A stretch of DNA of 17,283 nt from an uncultured Acetatifactor sp. (GCA_910577185.1 CAJTLR010000073.1:1-17283); one strand, 5' to 3'. Shown: positions 1-7,692, counted from the stretch's first letter. Notes: generated from the letters alone by a model not told the origin. Made by a program: numbers and translations.

Positions 1-61
1 ATTCTTTTCCTATCATATCGTCTGATGCGTGCCGGACATTGTGCCAGTGTTTTTTATGCAC

Positions 62-105
62 ACGGGCGCGTGAGGAAATTAGCAGCGAAAGCTGCACGCG
101 CCCGT
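62..105. repeat. Perfect 11-bp inverted repeat with inner hairpin
   Basis: ACGGGCGCGTG (62-72) and CACGCGCCCGT (95-105) are perfectly complementary. Inside sits a second perfect stem, CAGC (83-86) and GCTG (91-94), closed by GAAA, which is a GNRA tetraloop if read on the + strand. No T-run follows on either strand: the T-run at 50-55 lies upstream on + and would be an A-run downstream on the - strand. It is therefore not a canonical intrinsic terminator for ponA. It could be a 3' mRNA-stabilising hairpin, part of a structured RNA entering from the left, or a dispersed palindrome. Confidence 0.75.
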
Positions 106-109
106 CGCA

Positions 110-140
110 CGAGTAGTGGAGAGGGACATTCCCCTACTCG
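110..140. repeat. Hairpin just downstream of ponA
   Basis: CGAGTAG (110-116) and CTACTCG (134-140) form a perfect 7-bp stem, with GGGA/TCCC pairing inside (GGGA at 122-125, TCCC at 130-133). It starts about 10 bases past the ponA stop codon and sits next to the larger hairpin at 62-105. No poly-U tract follows. The likely role is 3'-end protection or termination of the ponA transcript; this is inference. Confidence 0.55.
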
Positions 141-149
141 ATCGTATCC

Positions 150-2894
150 TTATTCACCGCCGCCTTCCTCACCGCCTTCTTCCGCAGGCGGCTCTTCGTA
201 GGTTCCTGCCGCCTCGGCGTCCCTGACGGCAAGTTCCCATGCCTGGGCATCCAGAATGGTCTGGTAGTCGGGATTGGCATAGAAATTGTCATCGTGCTGG
301 CAGTAGTTGACAGTGCCCGCCGTACCCGGAGTCACGGTCCCGTCGGGATTGGTGACAAATGAGCTGGAACCGGAGAGCAGGGACGGATCCTCCTGCAGGG
401 GCAGGATGGCCACGCCTTCTCTGGGGAAAGGACAGCCGGGACTGGCCGGCAGGCCGTCGTAACCGCAGACACTGCCCACATAATGCACGGTGCAGTTTTC
501 CGTAGGTATGGTGCCATCGGCGAACGCTTCGTTTCGGACAGTGTCGCAGATTCCGGGGATGGGCAGTTTGCCGGACTGCGTGCAGACGCTGGCATGTACG
601 ATGCCTGAGGGGGTGGAGAACTGCTCGTTGGGCAGATTCTCATGAACCCGTGACATGATGGAGCGCCACAGGTTTCTTGCCACATGGTCTTCCCGATTGC
701 CCGAGGAACGGCTCATGCTCACATTGTTGTCATACCCGGCCCAGACGGAGCAGGTATAGTAAGGGGTAAAGCCTGCAAACCATACGTCCCAGTAGTCCGT
801 GCTGGTACCGGTCTTGCCCGCGATGGACATATTGCGGTTAAAATTGCAGGCAGAGCCGGTACCGCCGGTAACTACGTCCACCATGGCATCCGTCAGCAGA
901 TAGGCAGTGGTTTCCTTGATTACCTGCCGGGATGTGGGGGTGGTATTATCCAGTATGACGTCTCCATCCGTGTTGGTGACACGGCTGTAGAGCTTGGGTT
1001 CCACATAAGTTCCCATGTTGGCGATGGCGGCGTAGGCGGCATTCAGCTCATAAGGAGTGACACCGTAGGTCAGTCCGCCCAGGGCCATGGTCTGATTGAT
1101 ATCGGTGTAGAAATTCTCTTTTCCGGTGGAATCCCTGAGCCACACGCCGTCAGTCAGGGTGGTAAAGCCAAAATTCATCAGATAATCATAACCCAGCTGG
1201 GGGGTGATCACGGTCTCCGTCTTTACCGCAACAATATTTAAGGAGTCCCGGATACCGTCCCGGATAGAATTGATACCCCGGTAGCCGGAATACCAGTTTT
1301 TCACAGGGGTGCCGTCCGCATAGTTAAAAGGCGCGTCATTGTATACCGTTGCCAGGGTCTGTCCGGCGCTGTCCAGGGCAGGGGCAAAAGCTGCCAGCAC
1401 CTTGAAGGTGGAGCCGGGCGAACGCTTTGCGTTGGTGGCCCTGTTCAGGGTACGCCGGCCCTCCTTGATGCCGCGGCCGCCCACTATGGCCACAACATAA
1501 CCGGTTGACTGGTCTTCGATGACCATGGCAGCCTGGGGCTGGGGAGACATGGAGATGGTCTCCGCATAATTATCCTCATCATCAGCCACACCCAGATCCG
1601 ACAACATGGCGGAACGGTAGGTTGCTATGGCTTCCTGGGCATCATCCTGGGAGCTGAAAATCAGGTTGAATTTTTTATCCATGTTGGCCTTGAACCAGGA
1701 CATCATATTTTCCTTGCTGAAATTATGCTTTTCCCCATCCGCGGAAAAAATAGTCAGTGCGTAATTCAAATACCATTTTACATTTTCCGGATAGTTGTCG
1801 GGATTGGAAAATTCCTCGTCCGCAATGGCCTGGATAGCGGGATCCATGGTGGATTCAATGCGCAGTCCGCCGGCGTAGATCAGACTTTCCGCCATAACTT
1901 CCGAATAACCCGCTACGTTGATCAGGTCATCCAGGACCTGCTCAAACAAGGCGTCGGAAAAATAGGAACCGGAAGTTGTGTTGGTGCTGACACGGAAATC
2001 GGCGTCATGCTGCTGGATTCTTTCATACACGGCTTCCGTGTCGTCCATGGCCTCGTCATATTCCTCCTGGGTGATAAATTCAAGCTCCAGCATCTCATTC
2101 AGGCATTTCTTGCGCCGTTTGGCGTTTTCTTCCGGATAGCGTATGGGATTGAGTCCGGAAGGATTCTGGGTGATGGAGGCGATGACTGCGGATTCGGAAA
2201 GCGTCAGCGCAGAGCAGGACTTGCCGAAATATCTCTGGGAGGCGGATTCCACACCCAGGGTATTCTGGCCCAGGTTGATGGCGTTCATATACCGCAGCAG
2301 GATTTCTTCCTTGGAGAAATTTTTGGCGATTTCCAGGGCCAGATACTGCTCCTGAAGCTTACGCTTGATCATCTTGATCAGATTGCCGTTCTCCTCGGTC
2401 CATGTGGTAAAGATGGTGTTCTTTAACAGCTGCTGGGTGATGGTGCTGGCGCCTTCCTTGGCCTTGCCCAGGGTGGTGATAAAACGCCAGCCGGACCGGG
2501 CAATTCCCTCAATATCAATGCCGTTGTTCTGGTAGAAACGCTTGTCCTCCAGGGCTACGAAGGCTTGTCCCAGGTGTTCGGGAATCAGGTCCATGTTGTT
2601 GATCTGGATTCGGTTGGAATTGATGCTCACATACTGGTCAATCTCGTTGCCCTCGCAGTCGTAAACTATGGTGGCCTCCCCGGAGGCAACCACATCGCTG
2701 AGACGGATTTCGGGAGTGGAGGCAAGAATTCCCTGGTAGGCGCCAAGCCCTGCGGATATGCCGCAGATCACAAGACCGATTGTGGCGGCCAGTGTGAGCT
2801 TTACCATGGATACTCCGAATTTCCGGCTCCATTTTTTTGTTTTAGAGTTAAGTGCCCTTTGCTTTGCCCGGACACCCCTTTTTCCATAATTCAT
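150..2894 (-). CDS. ponA: Penicillin-binding protein 1A (bifunctional transglycosylase/transpeptidase)
   Basis: Class A penicillin-binding protein that polymerises lipid II into glycan strands and cross-links the stem peptides on the outer face of the membrane. The product is 914 residues when started at the ATG at 2894, which follows an AGGAAAGGG-type ribosome site; an upstream in-frame ATG at 2984 lies in the promoter and was rejected. A basic cytoplasmic tail (1-29) is followed by one membrane helix (about 30-54). The family-51 glycosyltransferase domain has the catalytic Glu116 in ALEDKRF and the EGASTITQQL motif (147-156). The transpeptidase domain shows STFK (Ser495, Lys498), SLN (551-553) and KTGT (694-697). 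The tail is Cys-containing and ends in an acidic Gly/Glu stretch, as in many clostridial PBP1A proteins. All catalytic motifs are intact. It is transcribed alone, divergently from yigZ. Confidence 0.96.
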   Translation of the reverse strand: MNYGKRGVRAKQRALNSKTKKWSRKFGVSMVKLTLAATIGLVICGISAGLGAYQGILASTPEIRLSDVVASGEATIVYDCEGNEIDQYVSINSNRIQINNMDLIPEHLGQAFVALEDKRFYQNNGIDIEGIARSGWRFITTLGKAKEGASTITQQLLKNTIFTTWTEENGNLIKMIKRKLQEQYLALEIAKNFSKEEILLRYMNAINLGQNTLGVESASQRYFGKSCSALTLSESAVIASITQNPSGLNPIRYPEENAKRRKKCLNEMLELEFITQEEYDEAMDDTEAVYERIQQHDADFRVSTNTTSGSYFSDALFEQVLDDLINVAGYSEVMAESLIYAGGLRIESTMDPAIQAIADEEFSNPDNYPENVKWYLNYALTIFSADGEKHNFSKENMMSWFKANMDKKFNLIFSSQDDAQEAIATYRSAMLSDLGVADDEDNYAETISMSPQPQAAMVIEDQSTGYVVAIVGGRGIKEGRRTLNRATNAKRSPGSTFKVLAAFAPALDSAGQTLATVYNDAPFNYADGTPVKNWYSGYRGINSIRDGIRDSLNIVAVKTETVITPQLGYDYLMNFGFTTLTDGVWLRDSTGKENFYTDINQTMALGGLTYGVTPYELNAAYAAIANMGTYVEPKLYSRVTNTDGDVILDNTTPTSRQVIKETTAYLLTDAMVDVVTGGTGSACNFNRNMSIAGKTGTSTDYWDVWFAGFTPYYTCSVWAGYDNNVSMSRSSGNREDHVARNLWRSIMSRVHENLPNEQFSTPSGIVHASVCTQSGKLPIPGICDTVRNEAFADGTIPTENCTVHYVGSVCGYDGLPASPGCPFPREGVAILPLQEDPSLLSGSSSFVTNPDGTVTPGTAGTVNYCQHDDNFYANPDYQTILDAQAWELAVRDAEAAGTYEEPPAEEGGEEGGGE

Positions 2895-2929
2895 TTCATT
2901 TCCCTTTCCTGAAAAGAAATTTTCGCATG

Positions 2930-2973
2930 AAAATGCCGGTAAATAACTGTGGGAATACCAGCATTTTTGGTAT
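2930..2973 (-). promoter_or_regulatory. Two mutually exclusive hairpins in the ponA leader
   Basis: In the ponA mRNA, AUACCA (2973-2968) can pair with UGGUAU (2960-2955). Alternatively AAAAUGCUGG (2967-2958) can pair with CCGGCAUUUU (2939-2930) over 10 bp with one G-U pair. The two pairings share bases, so only one can form at a time. The pairings are seen in the sequence; a regulatory role is inferred. Confidence 0.35.
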
Positions 2974-2982
2974 ATATAGCAC

Positions 2983-3011
2983 ATTATATCAAAAAACCAT
3001 ATGTAAATAAA
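2983..3011 (-). promoter_or_regulatory. Candidate ponA promoter
   Basis: On the - strand a perfect TATAAT (2983-2988) lies 17 bases after TTTATT (3006-3011), a weak -35. Transcription would begin near 2976 and leave a leader of about 80 bases before the ponA ATG at 2894. Confidence 0.45.
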
Positions 3012-3038
3012 GGATTTCTTTCTCTTCTTAATAATTGT

Positions 3039-3067
3039 TTCACATTTTGGACATATTATGCTATTCT
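3039..3067 (+). promoter_or_regulatory. Sigma-A type promoter for yigZ
   Basis: TTCACA (3039-3044), a 17-base spacer and TATTCT (3062-3067). The expected start is near 3074, giving a leader of about 120 bases before yigZ. It points away from the ponA promoter about 50 bases to the left. Confidence 0.5.
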
Positions 3068-3196
3068 AAAGAAAGAAAACGAAAAAATACTTCGGTTCAA
3101 CAATAACCCGGGGATACGAAGCGGGGCCAGGGAGAGGGCATGGGAAATCTGTCTCCGGGGCAGGGAATTTACAGGAAGGAAAGCGGGGAAAGTATT

Positions 3197-3853
3197 ATGG
3201 AGGATAGAAAGGAAGACTCCTATCGCGTACTGCTGGCAGGAGGAGAGGGAGAGTATGTGGAAAAAAAGTCCCGTTTCATCGCCACGCTGCGAAAATGTGA
3301 AAGTGAAGAAGAGGCGGCGGCTTTTATCGAGGAAATGAAAAAAAAATACTGGGATGCCAGGCATAACTGTTCGGCTTTCGTGGTGGGGGAAGGCGGCAGG
3401 CTCACGCGGTGCAGCGACGACGGGGAGCCTTCCGGCACGGCGGGACGGCCCATGCTGGAGGTGCTGACGGGAGCAGGGCTGCAGAATGCGGCGGTGGTGG
3501 TAACCCGGTATTTCGGAGGCGTGCTGCTGGGGACGGGAGGACTGGTCAGAGCCTATACCCAGGCAGTGAAGGAGGGACTGAAAAACTGCAGCATAGGAAA
3601 AATGTGCCGCGGCCAGGAAGTGGAGATTACGGCAGATTACCTCTGGATCGGCAAAATCATGTACCTGCTGTCCAGTGCGTGCCTGGAACCGGTTTCGGCC
3701 GATTACGGGGAAAAGGTGGTCCTCCGGCTGCAGGTGCCCGCCGGCAGTCTGGATAAGCTGGGCAGGGACGTGGCGGATGCCACCAACGGCCAGGCCGGCT
3801 TTGAAAAGCTCGGCTGGATTTATTTTGTTGACAAAGAGGAAGAGCAAGGATAA
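3197..3853 (+). CDS. yigZ: YigZ/YvyE family protein (IMPACT, UPF0029)
   Basis: The product is 218 residues, matching the usual 200-220 of the bacterial IMPACT family. Started at the ATG at 3197 behind a GGGGAAAG purine-rich site; an upstream ATG at 3140 would add 19 residues unlike the family. Characteristic blocks are KKSRFIA near the N terminus, ARHNCSAF, the signature SDDGEPSGTAGRPMLEVL and TRYFGGVLLGTGGLVRAYT, followed by a small C-terminal DUF1949-like domain. Eukaryotic IMPACT restrains the Gcn2 stress kinase, but the bacterial role is not well defined; association with nucleic acids or translation has been proposed. It is a cytosolic protein. It is read as a single gene, and the 207-base gap before mgtE argues against tight coupling. 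Confidence 0.93.
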   Translation: MEDRKEDSYRVLLAGGEGEYVEKKSRFIATLRKCESEEEAAAFIEEMKKKYWDARHNCSAFVVGEGGRLTRCSDDGEPSGTAGRPMLEVLTGAGLQNAAVVVTRYFGGVLLGTGGLVRAYTQAVKEGLKNCSIGKMCRGQEVEITADYLWIGKIMYLLSSACLEPVSADYGEKVVLRLQVPAGSLDKLGRDVADATNGQAGFEKLGWIYFVDKEEEQG

Positions 3854-3914
3854 AATGAAAAAGTAAAAGTTGTGGTTCCATATGAAAATAGCATTTTGAA
3901 AGGTGGTGGTTTTT

Positions 3915-3998
3915 ATGAAGAGTCAACAAAACAACAGTGACAGCCCTCTTCCGGGCCGAAGTTGCAGCAAAATAAAAACTGCCGCGAAAATCCAGTGA
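3915..3998 (+). CDS. Possible 27-residue small protein
   Basis: A short ORF between yigZ and mgtE starts with ATG at 3915, after AAAGGTGGTGG and about 6 bases of spacer, a fair ribosome site. It encodes 27 residues, rich in Ser, Gln, Asn and Lys, with no hydrophobic segment and no recognised motif. It may be a genuine small protein, a leader peptide for mgtE or chance. The good ribosome site is the only positive evidence. Confidence 0.22.
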   Translation: MKSQQNNSDSPLPGRSCSKIKTAAKIQ

Positions 3999-4060
3999 AA
4001 GGAAATCAGGAAAGAACAGAACATTAGAAGTAAAAATAATACTGGAACAGGAGAAATGCT

Positions 4061-5410
4061 ATGGAAAACAGAAATGAACTGGAGGAGCTGAACAGGCTTC
4101 TTTCCGCGAAACAGTATACGAATATCCGTCAGTTTCTGTCCGAAATAAACGAAGCGGATATTGCTGCGCTCATGGAGGAACTGGAAGCGGAGGCTATGCT
4201 GAAGGTGTACCGCATTCTGCCCAAATCTCTGGCGGCAGATGTATTTTCTTACCTGGAGACTGACAGCCAGGAATCCATTATCAATTCCCTTTCCGACAAA
4301 GAGGCCGGCGGCGTCATTGACAATCTGATGGCGGATGATGCGGCGGATTTGCTGGAAGAGATGCCCGCCAATGTGGTGGAAAAACTGCTGGCCAACGCCA
4401 ATCCGGATACCAGGCAGGCCTTGAACCAGCTGCTGCGTTACCCGGAGGACTCTGCCGGAAGCATCATGACTGTGGAATATGTGTCCCTGAAGGAGAATCT
4501 GACGGTGGACCAGGCCATCGAGCGCATCCGGGCAGTGGGGCTTGACAGCGAGACCATCAACATCTGTTATGTTCTGGATCCCCGCAGGGAACTGGTGGGT
4601 ACGGTGGCGCTGCGCTATCTGCTTTTGAGCCAGGGGGACGAAATCATTGCGGATATCATGCATGAGAATGTGATATCCATCAATACACTTATGGACCAGG
4701 AGCAGGTGGCGGCGCAGTTTAAAAAATATGACTTTACCGCCATGCCGGTGGTAGACAATGAGAATCGTCTTGTGGGCATTATCACCGTGGATGATATCGT
4801 GGATATCATGGAAGAAGAGACTACGGAAGACATGGAGAAAATGGCCGCGATTGTCCCCAGCGACAAGCCCTATATGAGGATGGCAGTGATAGAAACTTAT
4901 AAAAAGAGGATTCCCTGGCTGCTGCTTTTGATGGTATCCGCTACTTTCACCGGGGCCATCATCGCCTCCTTTGAGGAAGCCTTAAGTGTGTACGCGGTGC
5001 TGGTGGCATTTATTCCCATGCTCATGGACACGGGGGGGAATGCGGGAGGCCAGGTGAGTGTCACTGTGATCAGGGGACTTTCCCTGGGAGAGATCTCTTA
5101 CCGGGATGTGCCGGGAGTGGTATGGAAGGAGATCCGGGTGGCCATTCTCTGCGGCGGCACCCTGGCGGCGGCAAATTTTGCCAAGCTGATGCTGTTTGAC
5201 CGGGTGGGAATCTGGGTTTCCGCTACGGTCTGCCTCACTTTGGTGGCGGCGGTGCTGATAGCCATGCTGGTGGGATGTCTTCTGCCCATTGGGGCGAAGA
5301 AAATCGGCTTTGACCCGGCGGTGATGGCCAGTCCCTTTATCACCACCATAGTGGATGCGCTGTCTTTGCTGGTGTATTTCCGCTTTGCCACAATCCTGCT
5401 GGGCATATGA
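4061..5410 (+). CDS. mgtE: Magnesium transporter MgtE
   Basis: Mg2+ channel of the cytoplasmic membrane that opens when internal Mg2+ is low. The length of 449 residues equals the usual 450. ATG at 4061 follows AGGAG at about 9 bases. Order of parts: helical MgtE N domain (about 5-130, with the ADDAADLLEEMP segment), two CBS domains (about 131-195 and 196-255, the second holding TAMPVVDNENRLVGIITVDD), a connecting helix and five membrane helices from about 285. The pore signatures are PMLMDTGGNAGGQ (319-331) and DPAVMASPFITTIVDALSLL, where Asp432 matches the ion-selecting Asp of the family. The family's acidic Mg2+-sensing residues in the N and CBS domains appear present. No M-box riboswitch is recognisable upstream, so regulation is probably at the protein level. 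It ends in a clear terminator. Confidence 0.97.
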   Translation: MENRNELEELNRLLSAKQYTNIRQFLSEINEADIAALMEELEAEAMLKVYRILPKSLAADVFSYLETDSQESIINSLSDKEAGGVIDNLMADDAADLLEEMPANVVEKLLANANPDTRQALNQLLRYPEDSAGSIMTVEYVSLKENLTVDQAIERIRAVGLDSETINICYVLDPRRELVGTVALRYLLLSQGDEIIADIMHENVISINTLMDQEQVAAQFKKYDFTAMPVVDNENRLVGIITVDDIVDIMEEETTEDMEKMAAIVPSDKPYMRMAVIETYKKRIPWLLLLMVSATFTGAIIASFEEALSVYAVLVAFIPMLMDTGGNAGGQVSVTVIRGLSLGEISYRDVPGVVWKEIRVAILCGGTLAAANFAKLMLFDRVGIWVSATVCLTLVAAVLIAMLVGCLLPIGAKKIGFDPAVMASPFITTIVDALSLLVYFRFATILLGI

Positions 5411-5433
5411 TACATGTAGCAGCCGGGACCAGG

Positions 5434-5470
5434 ACCTTTCCGCCGCAGTGCCCCGGTGGAAAGGTTTTTT
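5434..5470 (+). terminator. Intrinsic terminator of mgtE
   Basis: ACCTTTCC-G-CCG pairs with CGG-T-GGAAAGGT around a short loop and is followed directly by TTTTTT (5465-5470). It begins 23 bases after the mgtE stop. Confidence 0.85.
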
Positions 5471-5501
5471 GATGCGTTTTGATTCTGTTGGGACAAAAAT
5501 G

Positions 5502-5592
5502 TGTTATATTTAGGGGGTGGCAGTAAAATACCACCCCTGTTTTAGTGCGGTAGTATAAAAAATGGTCTTGTAGGAAGGCCGTTTTCTTTTTA
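5502..5592 (+). ncRNA. Candidate small RNA or attenuated leader upstream of the LuxR gene
   Basis: An extended -10 site (TGT then TATATT, 5502-5510) without a good -35 precedes a 5' hairpin: GGGGTGG (5514-5520) pairs with CCACCCC (5531-5537). About 30 bases later GGTCTT (5564-5569) pairs with AAGGCC (5575-5580), followed by GTTTTCTTTTT, a plausible intrinsic terminator. A transcript of about 75 bases with a protected 5' end would result, or the unit could attenuate transcription into the gene at 5750. It lies outside any gene. Similarity to a known RNA family was not recognised. Confidence 0.35.
5564..5592 (+). terminator. Possible intrinsic terminator
   Basis: GGTCTT/AAGGCC stem with one G-U pair and a 5-base loop, followed by the T-rich tract GTTTTCTTTTT. 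It lies about 100 bases past the mgtE terminator, so it probably serves a transcript started in between. Confidence 0.5.
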
Positions 5593-5626
5593 AAATAAAG
5601 GCATCTGCAGAGGAAATATGCCGGGG

Positions 5627-5648
5627 CTTCCCAATTGTGCCGGGGAAG
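5627..5648 (+). repeat. Inverted repeat in the LuxR-gene leader
   Basis: CTTCCC (5627-5632) and GGGAAG (5643-5648) are perfectly complementary around a 10-base loop; CCGG at 5621-5624 and 5652-5655 can extend the stem across a bulge. It could shape the mRNA leader. The rest of 5593-5749 holds only the ribosome site GGGAGAA before the ATG at 5750. Confidence 0.4.
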
Positions 5649-5749
5649 ATTCCGGGTACTGTCCGCGGTGATGGCGCGGGGAGAGAAACTTTAAAAAGCG
5701 GCACGGAAAGATACAAATTTGCAGGTTATGGAAAGGCAGGGAGAATCGT

Positions 5750-6502
5750 ATGAGAAAAAGAGAGAACAAGAAGAAACAAAATTGGATCAGGGTACTGGGG
5801 ATCACCGGCAACATAGTTTTACTGCTGATGGCCTGGGCTATGGCATTCGGCATATATTATCTGAAAGATTTTTACAAAATGTATGTGGACAGTGCCACCT
5901 TTCTGGCAATCGCGGCGGCAGTGATGCTGATTACTTTCATTGCGGGGATCGAAAAAGATTTCTGCAGGGGACTGGGGCTTGCTTTTCGGGAAAAGAAAGG
6001 GATATCCCGGATAGAATTGCAGCGGTCCCTGAAGGCAGTTGCAGATGTGGAAAGGGCTATTGTGCTGGTGGGGCTCTTTTCCACACTGTTTCCCATGGTG
6101 GATATGTTCTATCATATAGATAATACGCTGGTTATGGGGCCTGCATTCGGGGTTTTAAGCCTGAATATTTTGTATACCGTGATTTTTCTGCTGATTCTGA
6201 CGCCTGTGAAGGCGCGTCTGGAGAGGAAAGTGATATCCTATATGGAGGATCCGGGAGATGAAGAGACAGAAAGAAACGAAGCGGAGGGACAGAGGCTTTA
6301 TTTCGGACTCCGCGCCAGGGGGCTCACAGACCGGGAGGCGGAAGTGGCAAGACTTGCGGCATCGGGAATGACCAATTCGGAGATCGGCCAGTCCCTGTAC
6401 ATCAGCACGGCCACCGTGAAAAAGCATATGACTCACATCCTGGAGAAAACCGGGTGCCAGGACCGGGAGGCGCTGACAAAGACAATCCGGGAATTATCCT
6501 GA
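5750..6502 (+). CDS. Membrane-embedded LuxR-type regulator with a MotA/ExbB-like domain
   Basis: A 250-residue protein started at ATG 5750 behind GGGAGAA. Four hydrophobic segments (about 14-36, 47-66, 103-122, 130-152) are followed by a charged linker and a LuxR/GerE helix-turn-helix (about 188-250, GLTDREAEVARLAASGMTNSEIGQ and STATVKKHM). The membrane part resembles MotA/TolQ/ExbB stator proteins: helix 2 leading into GIEKDFCRGLGLAFREKK parallels the MotA segment before its cytoplasmic loop, and GLFSTLFPMVDMF, MGPAFGVLSLNILYT and LTPVKARLERK parallel MotA helices 3 and 4 with their exit. This layout would keep both termini and the DNA-binding domain in the cytoplasm. The Thr pair usual in helix 4 is missing and no MotB-like partner is nearby, so ion conduction is doubtful. 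It is probably a sensor that binds DNA from the membrane; signal and targets are unknown. The LuxR domain is certain, the MotA relationship is inference. Confidence 0.85.
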   Translation: MRKRENKKKQNWIRVLGITGNIVLLLMAWAMAFGIYYLKDFYKMYVDSATFLAIAAAVMLITFIAGIEKDFCRGLGLAFREKKGISRIELQRSLKAVADVERAIVLVGLFSTLFPMVDMFYHIDNTLVMGPAFGVLSLNILYTVIFLLILTPVKARLERKVISYMEDPGDEETERNEAEGQRLYFGLRARGLTDREAEVARLAASGMTNSEIGQSLYISTATVKKHMTHILEKTGCQDREALTKTIRELS

Positions 6503-6504
6503 GG

Positions 6505-6527
6505 AAAAACGGGCAGCCCTCTGCCGG
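6505..6527 (-). terminator. Intrinsic terminator of the acyltransferase gene
   Basis: Read on the - strand, GGCAG-AGGG-CTGCC (6525-6512) is followed by CG and TTTTT (6509-6505). It begins about 13 bases beyond the acyltransferase stop and just past the end of the convergent LuxR-type gene. Confidence 0.55.
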
Positions 6528-6538
6528 TCACGGAACTG

Positions 6539-7546
6539 TCAGGGGGAGTCCGCCTTTGTCTGCCGGGATTTTACTTTCCGCTGCAGGAATACCGCGGCAG
6601 CGGAGAGGAGAATCGTGCCGGCATAATAGATGCACAGCCGCCCGGTATTTCCGGCCGCCAGTCTCATGGCAATGGTTCCCACAGGCCAGTGGAACAGGAA
6701 CATGGGCATGCTTAATGCCCCCAGATAAGTGCAGAGGGAACCTTTTATTCCGGCAGTGTGACTGCGGCCCGACAGCAGGATCACGCTGTGGACGAAAAAC
6801 AGCAGGGGCAGTAAATTCATGGTTGCCTTGTTGAAAATGGTGATATAGAGACAGAGCAGGAGAGCAGTCAGTTCTGCGGCAGTCAGGAAAATCTTTTTCA
6901 GGGAAGACAGCTCCATGGATTTCAGCTTCTGCGAAATAAAATACACAAATGTACCAAACATCATACAGCAGAAGGCGCGCACCATATCATTGGGCCAGTC
7001 CCTGACGGTATTTATCTTCATATATCCATAATATAGGAAGGGAATGAACCAGGACAGGATCAGCCGCAGGTCCCGGAAGCGCAGAATCACATAAACCAGC
7101 AGAGGCAGTGTCAGCGCCATTGCCGAGAGAAACCAGATGGGCGGCATTTTGGGCCAGACAATACCGGTGGAAGAAAGCAGCAGGACTTCATAGGGCCAGT
7201 CGTAAAAGGCATGGATGAACTTTTTGGGCTGGCCGGCTTCCAGAAAGGGAAGCGCCGCCGCAATGTACTGGGCGGTGACTGCCAGGAAGACCAGGGGAAA
7301 GTATGCCGCCATTTTCCGGAAAGTGTATGTGAGGGATTCTTTTGCGCAGCTGCCGGGGGAATCCTGCCCGGCAAAATGAGCCATGGTGAAAAAACCGGTG
7401 AGGAGAAAGAAATAATCCACCCAGGCCCAGCAGCTGCTGAAAAGATATTGATCCGAATATCCGAACATATATATATGATGGGACATAATCAGCAGGATCA
7501 TGAGAAACCTGAAACTGTCCACAAATCCCATTCTGTCTGTGCGCAT
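6539..7546 (-). CDS. Acyltransferase 3 family membrane protein
   Basis: A 335-residue integral membrane protein with about ten hydrophobic segments, the size of a complete acyltransferase-3 (OafA/OatA-like) domain with no extra C-terminal domain. The family moves acyl groups, often acetyl, across or at the membrane onto sugars of wall polymers, exopolysaccharides or other carriers. Visible marks are the N-terminal block FVDSFRFLMILLIMSHHIYMF with the conserved Arg13 and His23/24 pair in the first helix, and WVDYFFLLTGFF, the family's FFxxSGFL-like motif. ATG at 7546 follows GGGAGG at 10 bases. The substrate cannot be told from the sequence. It lies downstream of the ABC exporter genes on the same strand, but a 146-base gap with its own promoter-like site suggests separate expression. 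Confidence 0.85.
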   Translation of the reverse strand: MRTDRMGFVDSFRFLMILLIMSHHIYMFGYSDQYLFSSCWAWVDYFFLLTGFFTMAHFAGQDSPGSCAKESLTYTFRKMAAYFPLVFLAVTAQYIAAALPFLEAGQPKKFIHAFYDWPYEVLLLSSTGIVWPKMPPIWFLSAMALTLPLLVYVILRFRDLRLILSWFIPFLYYGYMKINTVRDWPNDMVRAFCCMMFGTFVYFISQKLKSMELSSLKKIFLTAAELTALLLCLYITIFNKATMNLLPLLFFVHSVILLSGRSHTAGIKGSLCTYLGALSMPMFLFHWPVGTIAMRLAAGNTGRLCIYYAGTILLSAAAVFLQRKVKSRQTKADSP

Positions 7547-7584
7547 TCTGCAAAAACCTCCCGCCTGGAAAATATTATCTACGG

Positions 7585-7613
7585 TATCAGATTACCATGG
7601 GGCAGTTCTTTTG
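7585..7613 (-). promoter_or_regulatory. Weak candidate promoter for the acyltransferase gene
   Basis: On the - strand TTGCCA is followed after 17 bases by TAATCT. The -35 is good and the -10 is poor. It lies about 45 bases upstream of the acyltransferase start, within the gap after the ABC exporter genes. Confidence 0.3.
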
Positions 7614-7692
7614 GCAAGAGGTTTTTGCCGGAGGGCGCTGCCGGAAAAGGGTCAGAAAAGCAGTGCGCACATTCGGATGCCAATCCGTGAGA

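Noticed and set aside
62..105. Hairpin as intrinsic terminator of ponA
   Set aside because: On the - strand the stem is followed by A residues, not by a T-run.
684..2426. Several + strand frames opposite ponA
   Set aside because: All are antisense to a complete PBP1A with intact catalytic motifs.
2895..2984. Longer N terminus for ponA starting at 2984
   Set aside because: The ATG overlaps the likely -10 box, lacks a ribosome site, and the added residues do not resemble PBP1A N termini.
3854..4060. M-box magnesium riboswitch before mgtE
   Set aside because: The conserved M-box core could not be found in the 207-base gap, which is AT-rich and lacks extended pairing.
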